This document shows, piece by piece, positions 1 through 9,215 of a stretch of DNA of 64,000 nt; within the stretch, counting starts at the first letter, position 1, and every line of letters starts with the position of its first letter. Source of the stretch: Pseudomonas sp. RIT-PI-q (GTDB taxonomy: Bacteria > Pseudomonadota > Gammaproteobacteria > Pseudomonadales > Pseudomonadaceae). A program made the position numbers and the translations under genes. The stretch lies in NCBI RefSeq assembly GCF_001297125.1, contig NZ_LHPC01000038.1, positions 186,001-250,000 of the forward strand, read 5' to 3'. Under the pieces are notes generated by a model, which ran no database searches, had not been told where the DNA came from, and saw only the letters and a program-made list of their open reading frames with translations.

Positions 1-1283
1 CTTTCTTCATGGCCACGACGGAACATCTCGTTGAGCATGGCCACCGCGCTCCAGCACCGCAGGAGCAGCATGAACAGCGGGAACACCGGCACCAGCAAGC
101 CGAGGATCATGTCCTGTCGAGGTCGGTCGGACACCATCACGATCATGACGGTGAACAACAGTGCGGTAATCATCAGGTACAGCAGATAGATCAGCACAAA
201 CAGGAACAGCAAGGTCTTGCCCGGCAGGATGAACAACGCCAGCAAGGTGTAGCTGAAGATCAGAAACGGCAGCACCAACTGAAAAAAGAACCCCGTGAGC
301 AGGATCATCAGAAAGGTCCGCCAGCCCAATAAGTTCGGGCTGATGTTGTGGTTGTGCTTTCGGATGTACAGGAAAAACAGGTCGCCATCCCAACGCAGGC
401 GCTGCATCAGAAACTGCTTGAGCGTGGCAGGGGCATCGGTATGCCCGACCGCTTCCGGCTCGAAGGGAATCCTCAAGTCGTGCCGTTTAAAATAACTCTT
501 GATGCGCAGCGTCAGGTCCAGGTCCTCGGCGGTGTGCGTGTTCCAGCCGCCGATTTTCACCAGGAAACTGCGACGGAACGCGCCGAAGGCCCCCGAGACG
601 TTGTTGACCAGGTTCCATTCGGCGAGACCGATTTTCGACATATGAATCGACAGCAGGTATTCCAGCGACTGCATCGCGGTCACCCAAGAGGCCCAGACAT
701 TGCGCACGCGCAGGCTACCGGCGACCGCAGGCACCGAGGGGTCCTCGAAATGCCGCACGATGGCGCCGACCATGTTGTTATCGAAGGAGGTATCACCATC
801 AAGCGCCATGACGATTTCACCGCTGGCCAGCGACAGCCCCGCGTTCAATGACGACACCCGACCGCCCCGCTGCCATTTGGCGATCGGCCGCAAATGGCGC
901 CTGGGGTACAACTGCGGGTCGACGTAGAAACTGCGAACGGCACTGAGTGTCGGCTGGTTGACCGTGGCGCCGTCCACCACCGGAATCATCTCGATGTGGC
1001 CGGCATAAGTCTGTTCGCACAGGCTTAACAGCGTGGTCTGAACGTCCATCCCTTCGCTGTAGCAAGTAATGATGCAAGAGACCTTGGGCCGATAGACGCT
1101 GATCTTCGGCACATGGGTGCGCCGCCGTGTGAACCAGCGCAATACCCCCAGCAGCACCATGATCATCAGCGGTAATTCAAAAATCAGGAACGCTGGAAAC
1201 AGCATGTAGAACAAACGGCTCAGACCATCCGGCCCCGCAAGCGCGCTGAGTGCGTTGAAGAGTTGCTCCAGGAAAGGGCTCAT
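1..1283 (-). CDS. Family-2 processive glycosyltransferase, membrane (3' end outside window)
   Basis: Inner-membrane sugar polymerase of the NodC/PgaC/BcsA kind. Reading from the ATG at 1283 gives 427 codons open to the window edge, so the C-terminus is missing. Residues 24-50 form one or two membrane segments. The catalytic domain follows, with GGRVSSLNAGL near 140, DGD at 162-164, TAEDLD at 251-256 and QRLRW at 294-298, which are the nucleotide/metal, acceptor-base and product-binding motifs of processive GT2 enzymes. Further hydrophobic segments lie at about 323-385 and 391-410. It starts 6 bp after the stop of the zinc-ribbon/GGDEF-like gene, so the two are probably co-transcribed. Sugar and product are unknown. 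Confidence 0.85.
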   Translation of the reverse strand, partial: MSPFLEQLFNALSALAGPDGLSRLFYMLFPAFLIFELPLMIMVLLGVLRWFTRRRTHVPKISVYRPKVSCIITCYSEGMDVQTTLLSLCEQTYAGHIEMIPVVDGATVNQPTLSAVRSFYVDPQLYPRRHLRPIAKWQRGGRVSSLNAGLSLASGEIVMALDGDTSFDNNMVGAIVRHFEDPSVPAVAGSLRVRNVWASWVTAMQSLEYLLSIHMSKIGLAEWNLVNNVSGAFGAFRRSFLVKIGGWNTHTAEDLDLTLRIKSYFKRHDLRIPFEPEAVGHTDAPATLKQFLMQRLRWDGDLFFLYIRKHNHNISPNLLGWRTFLMILLTGFFFQLVLPFLIFSYTLLALFILPGKTLLFLFVLIYLLYLMITALLFTVMIVMVSDRPRQDMILGLLVPVFPLFMLLLRCWSAVAMLNEMFRRGHEE

Positions 1284-1289
1284 GGCGCA

Positions 1290-2678
1290 TCAACCCAAGT
1301 CACTGGCGAGACGCGCCAGCAACAATTCACCATCTTCCTGATCGAGCAGGTCGTCGGGCGCGGTGATGCTGATGACACGCAGGGAAATGTCACTGACCTC
1401 CGGTGCTGAAAACAGCTCGGCAACCCGGCCCAGGCGCTGCTTGACGCTTTCCAGTCCTTTGCCATCGGTGTGGGGCAGCATGATCCAGAAATACTCCTCG
1501 GTACTTCGAGAACAGCGGTCCGTTTCCCTGACGGTTTCCTTCAAGCGATCAGCCACGCTATCGATAAAGGCGTGGCCGCGGTGTTCACCCAGGCGAGACA
1601 TCGTCCCGGCCAGATTGACGAAACGCAGGCCAATCACTGAGAAGGCCGGCGATGGGTAGCGGCGCACCAGCTGGATCTGCCAGGTCAGCAGGTTGTAGAA
1701 GTCCTTGCCACCTAACAGGTTGAGCCTGCCGAAGTGATGAACCGATTGATCGCTGAACTCCTGACGGCAGCGAAAACGTCCGGCCTCGGCCAGTTGGAAA
1801 TCCCTGACCTCACGGACGCGCAACTTGTCGGGCGTGTGTGACAGGCCACAGTCCAGGCAGCGAGCCTGCACTTCAGCATCGACAAAAAACGCCTGACATG
1901 AGCGACAGCGGTAGTTCTCCATCGGGCGGTCGTAATCACTGCCAATGTGGCGTAACCGGTTCAAGCAATTGGGGCACAACAACACCCCGTCTTTGAGAAA
2001 AGACTCCTGAGGCCCGACATGACCGCAGGTGAAGCAGTGCAATGAAGGTTGCCGTGAAATGTCCAGCGCCTGGCATTCGGCACACACGTCAATATAATTG
2101 AGCCGGCCCGAGCCACAATCGGAACACAGACGCACGCGATCGACCAGAACCCCCTCTTCCAGCCAGCCCTGTTGCACCATCAAACCGAGCCAGACAAACG
2201 AGTTGACCTGCTCGTTATCAGCCAGGACATCCAGTAACGGATAGCGATAATGTTGAGGCACTTGCGGGTCGCGCAGGGCATATACGCGGGCGCTGTCGCG
2301 CAGCCACAACCAGGACAGCACCCGACTCTCAAAACGCTCAGGAGCAGAACCGTACCTGAACTGCCTGAAGCGCTCTTGCCATATACCCCAGAGGGTTTTT
2401 ATTTCGCTGGCATCAACCGGGCACGCGCCGTCACCCAAGGTTTCGCACCAGCCATCCTGGTCACGGCAGCAGTAAATGAGGATGTAGCGAAAAGACGGAA
2501 TCGAGCGCAACTTGCGCAGCACTCTCCCCGCATAAGCGGCAGGCATGTCAAGCAGCAACACATCAACTGCGGCTGCAGCCAACAAACTGCCTAAATCGGC
2601 AAAGTGTTCAAGCTCCGGAAAATTCAAGCCTGGAACTCTATTACCCAGTATCGCAATCCGAGGATCTGGAGTCGGCAT
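1290..2678 (-). CDS. TackOD1-like zinc-ribbon protein with degenerate GGDEF domain
   Basis: A 462-residue probable signalling protein. Residues 1-110 resemble a degenerate receiver fold (VDVLLLDMP near 39-47). Residues 185-280 hold CxxC pairs (CSDC 185, CAEC 199, CFTC 215, CPNC 235, CRSC 258, CLDC 274), the zinc-ribbon array typical of TackOD1 proteins. The C-terminal 130 residues follow the GGDEF fold, but where the signature should be the sequence reads STEEYFWIMLP, so cyclase activity is unlikely. The ATG at 2678 follows GAGGCGAG. It sits directly upstream of the glycosyltransferase and may regulate it. Family names are recalled from motif patterns, not searched. Confidence 0.7.
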   Translation of the reverse strand: MPTPDPRIAILGNRVPGLNFPELEHFADLGSLLAAAAVDVLLLDMPAAYAGRVLRKLRSIPSFRYILIYCCRDQDGWCETLGDGACPVDASEIKTLWGIWQERFRQFRYGSAPERFESRVLSWLWLRDSARVYALRDPQVPQHYRYPLLDVLADNEQVNSFVWLGLMVQQGWLEEGVLVDRVRLCSDCGSGRLNYIDVCAECQALDISRQPSLHCFTCGHVGPQESFLKDGVLLCPNCLNRLRHIGSDYDRPMENYRCRSCQAFFVDAEVQARCLDCGLSHTPDKLRVREVRDFQLAEAGRFRCRQEFSDQSVHHFGRLNLLGGKDFYNLLTWQIQLVRRYPSPAFSVIGLRFVNLAGTMSRLGEHRGHAFIDSVADRLKETVRETDRCSRSTEEYFWIMLPHTDGKGLESVKQRLGRVAELFSAPEVSDISLRVISITAPDDLLDQEDGELLLARLASDLG

Positions 2679-3104
2679 GACGGCTCGCCTCTACAGACAG
2701 ATAAGCGTGTGGTTAACAAGAGACAAGCAACACTAGCACTACGTTGAAAAAATGCATGAAGTTATTTGTTTGATACGACGAACGCGAAAATCCCCCCATA
2801 TCGACCCACCGCCAAACATCGACATGCAATTACACGCACCAATGAATTCTCTTTATTTTCATACAGTTAACATAACTTCTGTTCAGTGCTAGTTTATAGC
2901 CATCATCGATAGCGTTACGCCATACAAACACTGTCACGTTTGAAAAGGAGAAGATTTTACAGTAACGATAATTAAACCAATACCTCACACCCACCCATAA
3001 GTTCAATGTATTTTTATAGCGAAATCAATGGAAGTTATCACCCATCAAACTAAGCGTTAGATTAACCATTCCAGGGGCAGTTGTAGTTGATATCACCCTG
3101 ACAC
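2679..3104. other. AT-rich non-coding region upstream of the glycosyltransferase operon
   Basis: This 426-bp stretch lies between the start of the zinc-ribbon/GGDEF-like gene and the end of the LysR gene, both on the minus strand. It is clearly richer in A and T than its surroundings and has no credible reading frame. It probably holds the promoter of the leftward operon. No confident sigma-70 boxes or terminator could be picked by eye. Confidence 0.5.
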
Positions 3105-3989
3105 TCACTGTGCACAGACACCCCGAACACAACTGCGCAACCATTTATGCACCGGATCGGCATCCAGTCGCGGGTGCCACAGCATCGCTACCGTGAACAT
3201 CGGCAAAGCAACCGGCAGCACAAAACTGTGCATGCCTTCTCGCAGGCTGGCGGTGTGCCGCTCCGGAACGCTGGCGATCAGGTCGGTGGTCCGGGCGAGC
3301 GCCAGCGCGGTGGAGAAACCTGCAACGATGGTCACTGTCTGGTGCTCCAGAGGCACAAGCGCTTCATCGATCGGCCCCTTGTCGAGCCCCCGCCGGGACA
3401 CACTGATGTGACTGCCCGCCGCATAACGCGCGGGCGTGATTTCGCCTTCACTCAATGGGTGACCGATTCGCACAACACCGATGAAACGGTCCCGGAACAA
3501 ACCCTGGGTGCGCAACTCCGGGCCAGCGGACTTGCCCACCACACCCGTCTCCAGATCGACAGTCCCGTCGCGAAGTGCCGTGCTGTCCTTGTCCGGTTTG
3601 TGCATGAAGCGCAGGCGCACGCCTGGGGCTTGTTCGGCGATGCGCGCAATCAACTGAGCGCCGAAGTTCTCGACGAAGCCTTCGCTGGTGCGCAGTGTGA
3701 ACGTTCGGACCAGCTGTGTGAGGTCTGGCTGTTCGGCCGGGCGCAGCACCGCCTCGGCCTCCTGTACCAACTGACTGACCCGCTCGCGCAGTTCAAGCGC
3801 TCGCGGTGTTGCGACTAACCCTCGCCCCGCCCTGACCAGCAACGGATCGCCCGTGGTTTCGCGCAATCGCGCCAATGCCCGACTCATCGCCGATGGACTC
3901 AGCCGCAAGCGTTTTGCCGCGCGCGCCACGCTGCCTTCGGCGAGCAGCACATCAAGGGTGATCAGCAAGTTCAGATCGGGCGTGGACAT
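3105..3989 (-). CDS. LysR-family transcriptional regulator
   Basis: A 294-residue DNA-binding regulator. The winged-helix domain covers residues 1-60 (AEGSVARAAKRLRLSPSAMSRAL), followed by a linker helix and a substrate-binding domain. The frame stays open upstream to 4304, but that extension would run into the divergent transporter gene and has no homology-like content, so the ATG at 3989 was chosen. It fits the usual LysR length and places MSTPDLNLL at the N-terminus. It is divergent from the MFS exporter at 4123 and most likely controls it; the effector is unknown. Confidence 0.9.
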   Translation of the reverse strand: MSTPDLNLLITLDVLLAEGSVARAAKRLRLSPSAMSRALARLRETTGDPLLVRAGRGLVATPRALELRERVSQLVQEAEAVLRPAEQPDLTQLVRTFTLRTSEGFVENFGAQLIARIAEQAPGVRLRFMHKPDKDSTALRDGTVDLETGVVGKSAGPELRTQGLFRDRFIGVVRIGHPLSEGEITPARYAAGSHISVSRRGLDKGPIDEALVPLEHQTVTIVAGFSTALALARTTDLIASVPERHTASLREGMHSFVLPVALPMFTVAMLWHPRLDADPVHKWLRSCVRGVCAQ

Positions 3990-4013
3990 GCAGCGCTCCG
4001 CAAGTGGGATAAG

Positions 4014-4037
4014 GCGTTTAACGCACGTATACAGTGC
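4014..4037. promoter_or_regulatory. Adjacent palindromes in the LysR/MFS divergent promoter
   Basis: GCGTTTAACGC (4014-4024) is an 11-bp perfect palindrome around a central T. It is overlapped by GCAC-N7-GTGC (4023-4037). Both lie in the 133-bp space between the divergent LysR and MFS starts, where an autoregulatory LysR operator is expected. Function is inferred from position and symmetry only. Confidence 0.35.
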
Positions 4038-4122
4038 AAAGGGTGCGTCTTCCGCCATATTAGGCCCGAGCGTAGATTCCTGATAGCTCCACTTCGCGAG
4101 TTGCCAGACAGAGAGGTACAGG

Positions 4123-5553
4123 ATGAAGCCGACCCTTGCAGTAGCGGACAATGCGCCACCCACACCCTCGGTTCGCTGGGCCCTGGCCAGCCTTTCGCTT
4201 TCGATGCTGCTGTCATCGCTCGGCACCAGCATTGCCAATGTCGGTTTGCCGACGTTGACACAGGTGTTCGGCGCCTCTTTCCAACACGTACAGTGGGTTG
4301 TCATCGCCTATCTCCTGGCCATCACCACGTTGATCGTCAGCGTCGGTCGACTCGGTGACCTCACTGGCCGTCGGCGGTTGCTCTTGATCGGTATCGGCGT
4401 GTTCACCCTGGCCTCGGCGCTGTGCGGCTTCGCCCCTTCCCTGCCGTTGCTGATTGCCGCCCGGACGCTGCAGGGGCTGGGCGCCGCCATCATGATGGCG
4501 CTGACCATGGCGTTTGTTGGCGAGACCGTTGCAAAGGCAAAAACCGGTAGCGCCATGGGGTTGCTGGGCACGATGTCGGCGATTGGCACGGCGTCGGGGC
4601 CGTCGCTCGGCGGCCTGCTGATCGCCGGCTACGGCTGGCGCGCGATCTTCCTGATCACCGTGCCGTTAGGCTTGTTGACGCTGGTGCTTGCGCATCGCTA
4701 TCTGCCCGCCGACCGGCAGAAACCCAAGGCTGCGCGAGCCGGTTTCGACCCTGTGGGCACGCTGCTGCTGGCGCTTACACTGGCGGCGTATGCGCTGGCC
4801 ATGACGCTGGGGCGAGGCAGTTTCGGCTGGCTCAATATTGCCCTGCTGCTGGCGGCGCTGCTGGGTCTTGGAATGTTTCTGATGACTGAAACGAGAGTCG
4901 CCTCACCGCTGATTCGCCTGGCCATGTTCCGCGACCCGGTGTTGAGTTGCAGCCTCGGCATGAGCACGCTTGTTGCGACGGTGATGATGGCGACGTTGGT
5001 GGTCGGGCCGTTTTATCTGTCCCAGGCGCTCGGGCTGGACGCCGTCGGGGTCGGGCTGGTGTTGTCGGTCGGGCCGTTTGTCGCAGCGTTGACCGGTGTG
5101 CCCGCCGGCCGCATCGCCGACCGCTTTGGCGCCCCGCGCATGACCCTCGCCGGGCTCAGCACAATGGCGATCGGTTGCCTCATGCTTGCGCTGTTGCCAC
5201 TGACCTTCGGCATCGCTGGCTACATCGCCCCGATGGTCGTGATCACCCTCGGCTATGCCGTGTTCCAGACCGCCAACAACACGGCGGTCATGGCCGATGT
5301 TGCACCCGACCAGCGCGGCGTCATCTCCGGCCTGCTCAACCTGTCGCGCAACCTGGGCCTGATCACCGGCGCGTCGGCGATGGGCGCGGTATTCGCGCTC
5401 GCCTCGGCAGCGGTCGACATCAGCACGGCGCGGCCGGACGTGGTCTCCGGCGGTATGCGGATTACTTTTGCCGTCGCGTTGCTGCTGATTGCCGCCGCAC
5501 TGGCCATTGCAATGGGCAGCCGGGCTCGAGCGGTTGCTGCCGAGACTGCCTGA
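4123..5553 (+). CDS. MFS drug/solute exporter, DHA2 type
   Basis: A 476-residue inner-membrane proton antiporter candidate with about 14 hydrophobic segments. The motif after TM2 reads GRLGDLTGRRRLLL, the MFS motif A, and GPSLGGLL near 165 corresponds to motif C of antiporters. The ATG at 4123 follows GAGAGGTACAGG. The gene is divergent from the LysR regulator at 3105-3989 and its stop lies one base before the stop of the convergent GcvA-type LysR gene. Family assignment is firm; the transported compound cannot be read from the sequence. Confidence 0.88.
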   Translation: MKPTLAVADNAPPTPSVRWALASLSLSMLLSSLGTSIANVGLPTLTQVFGASFQHVQWVVIAYLLAITTLIVSVGRLGDLTGRRRLLLIGIGVFTLASALCGFAPSLPLLIAARTLQGLGAAIMMALTMAFVGETVAKAKTGSAMGLLGTMSAIGTASGPSLGGLLIAGYGWRAIFLITVPLGLLTLVLAHRYLPADRQKPKAARAGFDPVGTLLLALTLAAYALAMTLGRGSFGWLNIALLLAALLGLGMFLMTETRVASPLIRLAMFRDPVLSCSLGMSTLVATVMMATLVVGPFYLSQALGLDAVGVGLVLSVGPFVAALTGVPAGRIADRFGAPRMTLAGLSTMAIGCLMLALLPLTFGIAGYIAPMVVITLGYAVFQTANNTAVMADVAPDQRGVISGLLNLSRNLGLITGASAMGAVFALASAAVDISTARPDVVSGGMRITFAVALLLIAAALAIAMGSRARAVAAETA

Positions 5554-5554
5554 T

Positions 5555-6451
5555 TCAGTGGGCGCCCGTCAGTGACGCCTGTTCAATCAGCCATTGCTTC
5601 AGGGCCTGCACGGCGGGACGTTGCTGCGCCATGCGCGGATGCACCAGATAAAAGCCTTTATCCAGTGCCAGACCGAGGGCAAAAGGCTCAACCAGCAAAC
5701 CGTCTTCAACCTCGGCTTGCACCAGCAAAGGACTGGTCAACACCACGCCTTGATGCCGTTTGGCCGCGTCAATCGACAACAGTGACTGATCGAAATGCAT
5801 GCCGGCGATGGCCTCGATCGCATCCGGTGCTAACCCGGCATGCCGTTCTAGCCACACAGCCCAGTGCGGATGCATCGTGGTGTGAATCAACGTGACGCTG
5901 GCAATGCTGCCGGGGTCTTTGGGATCAATCTTGCGCAGATACGCCGGCGAGCAATAGGCACGCGCTTCGTCTCGATAAAGGAGCTGGATGTCGAGGCCTG
6001 ATCCGCCCCCATCGAAATACCGCACAGCCAGATCGACCAGCCCGGTGGTGAAATCAACCAGCTCCGTCGATGAACTCAAATGCAGGTCTACCGCGGGATG
6101 CGCCGCCACAAACAGCGGTATACGCCGGGCAAACCAGTTGGCCGCAAAGGTCGGCGGCATGCTGATTCTGGCGCTGTTGCTTTTGTTGTTCTTGAGCGTG
6201 TGGCTCGCCTCGGCGATATGGTTCAGCGCCGGTTGGATTCGCCCCCAGTATTGAAGGCCTTCCGCCGTCGGCTGGACCTGACGAACCTGCCGGGTGAACA
6301 GGGAAACTCCGAGCCATTGCTCCAGATTTCGTATCTGCTGGCCCACCGCTCCCGGCGTCACAAACAGCTCGTGAGCCGCCTCGGTGAAGCTGCCATGGCG
6401 CATTGCAGCGTCAAAGTAATGCAAAGCCTTAAGCGGTGGCATCGATTTCAT
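5555..6451 (-). CDS. LysR-family regulator, GcvA-like
   Basis: A 298-residue regulator. The N-terminal helix-turn-helix (GSFTEAAHELFVTPGAVGQQIRNLE, cited in parts: GSFTEAAHELF then VTPGAVGQQ) and the motif LEQWLGVSLFTR at 43-54 are typical of the GcvA subgroup. The substrate-binding domain occupies residues 90-290. The ATG at 6451 is used; the in-frame ATG at 6442 is an alternative and neither has a strong ribosome-binding site. It is divergent from the DMT permease at 6546 with a 94-bp gap, the usual arrangement for regulator and target. Confidence 0.88.
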   Translation of the reverse strand: MKSMPPLKALHYFDAAMRHGSFTEAAHELFVTPGAVGQQIRNLEQWLGVSLFTRQVRQVQPTAEGLQYWGRIQPALNHIAEASHTLKNNKSNSARISMPPTFAANWFARRIPLFVAAHPAVDLHLSSSTELVDFTTGLVDLAVRYFDGGGSGLDIQLLYRDEARAYCSPAYLRKIDPKDPGSIASVTLIHTTMHPHWAVWLERHAGLAPDAIEAIAGMHFDQSLLSIDAAKRHQGVVLTSPLLVQAEVEDGLLVEPFALGLALDKGFYLVHPRMAQQRPAVQALKQWLIEQASLTGAH

Positions 6452-6545
6452 GGCGTAGTTTTTCTATTGCATCAAGGACGATTAGTCATTTGTAGCAGGT
6501 GTTCCGCACCCACCACAATGAGGCCTGTTGTTTATGAGGTGCACC

Positions 6546-7448
6546 ATGAAAAACACCACCTACGTTGCCTTCGCGGCCCTCGGCTTGATTTGGGGGACCA
6601 ACTTCATCTTCATGAAATGGGCGTCGGCGCTGATCACGCCCGGACAGATTGTCTTGCTGCGGGTGTTCTTTGGTTTTGTGCCGATCCTGGCTTACGCGTT
6701 ATTCACGCGCTCGCTGCGCTGGCACCACCTGCGCTACGCCCATCACTTTCTAGTCATGTCGTTGCTGGCGACGGCGATCTATTACTACGCCTTCGCCAAG
6801 GGCACTTCGTTACTGCCGTCCAGCGTGGCCGGCATGCTCAGCGGTGCGATTCCGCTATTCACCTTCGTGACTTCGTTTGTTTTTCTGCGTGACGAGGCGC
6901 TGACGGCGCGGATGGCGGCGGGAATCGGTGCAGGTTTTCTCGGCGTGCTGCTGATTGCGCAACCCTGGCACGCCGACTCGGCGACGATCAATCTTCAGGG
7001 CGTGCTGTACATGGTGATCGGTTCACTCAGCCTGGGGTGTTCATTCGTTTATGCACGACGCTTTTGGAGTGGCATCGATATCTCACCCGTCGCACTCAGC
7101 ACCTACCAAATGGGGCTTGCACTGATCATCATCGCGGCGGTGACAGACTTTACCGGGCTGGCGAACATCACCACCGACACCCGCGCGATGCTCGGCGTAT
7201 CGCTGGGATTGGGCCTGCTGGGAACCGGGCTGGCCTTTATCCTCTACTACACCCTCGTGCAGAAACTCGGCGCCGTTGCGGCGTCCGGCGTGACGTACAT
7301 CCCGCCGCTCGTGGCCATCGTCATCGGCACTGTATTCGCGGGCGAGAGCCTGCGTCCCGACCACATCCTGGCGATTGTTGCGATTATGGGTGGCGTGTAC
7401 TTGCTGCAAACGGGGCGCAAGCGGCTTCAGGTGATGACGGTGAAATGA
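6546..7448 (+). CDS. EamA/DMT-superfamily permease
   Basis: A 300-residue inner-membrane protein with about ten hydrophobic helices in two EamA repeats. Each repeat ends in the usual GxxLI/GVYLL pattern, for example GAGFLGVLLIAQPW and IMGGVYLLQTG. The start is the ATG at 6546 (MKNTTYVAF) because GAGGTG lies six bases upstream; the ATG at 6528 has no such site. It probably exports a metabolite or amino acid. The divergent GcvA-like LysR gene is the likely regulator. Confidence 0.85.
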   Translation: MKNTTYVAFAALGLIWGTNFIFMKWASALITPGQIVLLRVFFGFVPILAYALFTRSLRWHHLRYAHHFLVMSLLATAIYYYAFAKGTSLLPSSVAGMLSGAIPLFTFVTSFVFLRDEALTARMAAGIGAGFLGVLLIAQPWHADSATINLQGVLYMVIGSLSLGCSFVYARRFWSGIDISPVALSTYQMGLALIIIAAVTDFTGLANITTDTRAMLGVSLGLGLLGTGLAFILYYTLVQKLGAVAASGVTYIPPLVAIVIGTVFAGESLRPDHILAIVAIMGGVYLLQTGRKRLQVMTVK

Positions 7449-7565
7449 CCCGTTTTGCGTTAGTGCAGCTTGACCGTCCGTAACTCTTCCCATAGGCGTT
7501 CTTACGCTTCGCTATTCTTGATGAAGATCGAGATTGGGGCGCGCACTGCGCCGAGGAGCTCAAAC

Positions 7566-8228
7566 ATGTCGCTGACGCTTTACTACCACCCCCTGTCGTC
7601 GTTCTGTCACAAAGTGCTGATCGCGCTCTACGAACACGGGATCGATTTCGACCGACGGATTATCGATCTGGGGAATGAGGCCGACCGGACGGAGCTTCAA
7701 GCGTTATGGCCGCTGTGCAAGTTTCCGGTCATCCGCGATCATGCGCACAAGCGCGAATTGCCCGAGTCCTCGATCATCATCGAGTACCTGGATCGGGTTT
7801 ACCCAGGCCCGTCCCGCCTGATTCCAGAGGATTGGGACACTGCGTTGGAGGCGCGCCTGTGGGACCGCTTTTTCGACCTGTACGTCCAGGGGCCGCTGCA
7901 ACACATTGTCGGTGATCACTTGCGCGGCGCTCACGGCGATTTGACCCAAGCGCGCTCCATGTTGATGACGGCGTACGGCATGCTCGATCATCGAATGGCC
8001 TCGCGAATCTGGGTAGCCGGGGCGGATTTCAGCATGGCCGATTGCGCCGCGGCCCCCGCTCTTTTCTATACCAGCACGCTGCTGCCGTTTCCCGACGATT
8101 ACCAGCACTTGAGTGCTTATTTCGAGAGGTTGATGCAAAGGCCGTCAGTCCAGCGAGTGATCGACGAAGCCAGGCCGTATTTTTCTCTTTATCCGTTTGA
8201 AGAGGCTATTGCGCAGCGGTTCCGATAG
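7566..8228 (+). CDS. Glutathione S-transferase family protein
   Basis: A 220-residue cytoplasmic protein. Residues 1-78 are the thioredoxin-like domain, opening with SLTLYYHPLSSFCHKV and containing the glutathione-contacting ESSIIIEYL near 63-72. The remainder is the all-helical C-terminal domain with FSMADCAAAPALF near 157-169. The ATG at 7566 follows GAGGAG at the right distance; the frame is open upstream but without a site. Its 3' end overlaps the convergent oxygenase gene by 40 bp. Substrate is unknown. Confidence 0.88.
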   Translation: MSLTLYYHPLSSFCHKVLIALYEHGIDFDRRIIDLGNEADRTELQALWPLCKFPVIRDHAHKRELPESSIIIEYLDRVYPGPSRLIPEDWDTALEARLWDRFFDLYVQGPLQHIVGDHLRGAHGDLTQARSMLMTAYGMLDHRMASRIWVAGADFSMADCAAAPALFYTSTLLPFPDDYQHLSAYFERLMQRPSVQRVIDEARPYFSLYPFEEAIAQRFR

Positions 8229-9109
8229 GGCTCGATGAATCCACAACCGAGGATGTCGTTGAGGCGCTTGGCATCGCTCATTCGGCGGAACAGTCCGAGC
8301 GTCTGCCACGGCGCGTGTCCATCAATATTGGGCGCGCCCACTCCGCGAATCAGGTCGTCGATCAGGATCGAGCGGGTTTCGAAAGAGAGACGCGTCAGCC
8401 CCGTGTGATTGCCAACCCCGGCATGGGCATGCGCCCCGGAAAAGGCCAGCAGACTGCCCGGAGCGATATCAACGGCAATCCCCTCCTGCGCGGCAATCGC
8501 TTCCAGCAGATGCGGGATGGCCTCATCGGCATCCACCGCGTTGCGCCCGTCTCGATGGGATCGTTGGAGGATTTCGCGCATGTCGAAATCGGCGCTCGAA
8601 TTGCGCAGCGGTCGTTGCCACAGGTCCGGGTATAAGGCAAAGGTTCGCCCGGTGGTGATGGGATAGATCGGCGCCCACCAATTGGTTTGCGCGTAGAGAT
8701 TCGAGCCCCAGGTATCGCGATGAAACGCGATGGTGGCGGTGGTGCGGGCACGGGGCGTGACCTGCTCGGGTTCACGATGGGGTTGAAAACGTAAATGCAG
8801 GCGATCACACGCCAGGGTATCCGGCGCAATGCCAAGGCTTTCCACGACGTCCCGCCAGCGCCGCTGAATCTCCGCCGAGCCGGCGAAATCGTTCTGCCAT
8901 TTTGCGAAGTGTTCAGTCTGCTCAAAATGGTTCAAGTGAAGATGGATCTGTTGCGGCTGCCAGGGATTGAGTGCGTCTTCGCGAAACTCGCGTGCGTATT
9001 CCACCAGCGTCGCCATGGGCTGCAAGGCATCGATGCGGATGATTTCGCCGGCATAGACGCGGTCGTGAAATTGCCGAGCGCTGCTCGGCAGGACTAGCGA
9101 GCTGTACAT
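8189..9109 (-). CDS. Putative Fe(II)/2-oxoglutarate-dependent oxygenase
   Basis: A 306-residue protein not assigned to a named family with certainty. HRDTWGS at about 128-134 offers an H-x-D pair, and about 100 residues later HAHAGVGNHTG followed by TRLSFETR supplies a distal His and an Arg. This is the H-x-D...H...R pattern of PhyH-like non-haem iron dioxygenases. The spacing WWAPIYPI after the first motif also fits that fold. It lies 106 bp downstream of phaG on the same strand, so the two may form an operon acting on 3-hydroxyacyl chains, which is an inference. Its end overlaps the glutathione S-transferase gene by 40 bp. Confidence 0.55.
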   Translation of the reverse strand: MYSSLVLPSSARQFHDRVYAGEIIRIDALQPMATLVEYAREFREDALNPWQPQQIHLHLNHFEQTEHFAKWQNDFAGSAEIQRRWRDVVESLGIAPDTLACDRLHLRFQPHREPEQVTPRARTTATIAFHRDTWGSNLYAQTNWWAPIYPITTGRTFALYPDLWQRPLRNSSADFDMREILQRSHRDGRNAVDADEAIPHLLEAIAAQEGIAVDIAPGSLLAFSGAHAHAGVGNHTGLTRLSFETRSILIDDLIRGVGAPNIDGHAPWQTLGLFRRMSDAKRLNDILGCGFIEPYRNRCAIASSNG

Positions 9110-9215
9110 GACCTGAAGCCTCGTGAAGCGGCGTCACTGACTGTAGTTCCACGCCGGTTGCAGCGAAAGAAGCAGGTGCGGCGAAAAAACACGGATCAGG
9201 TTGTCATTGAAGGCG

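Noticed and set aside
3147..3818. A 223-codon plus-strand frame opposite the first LysR gene
   Set aside because: Antisense mirror of a typical LysR gene without a start signal.
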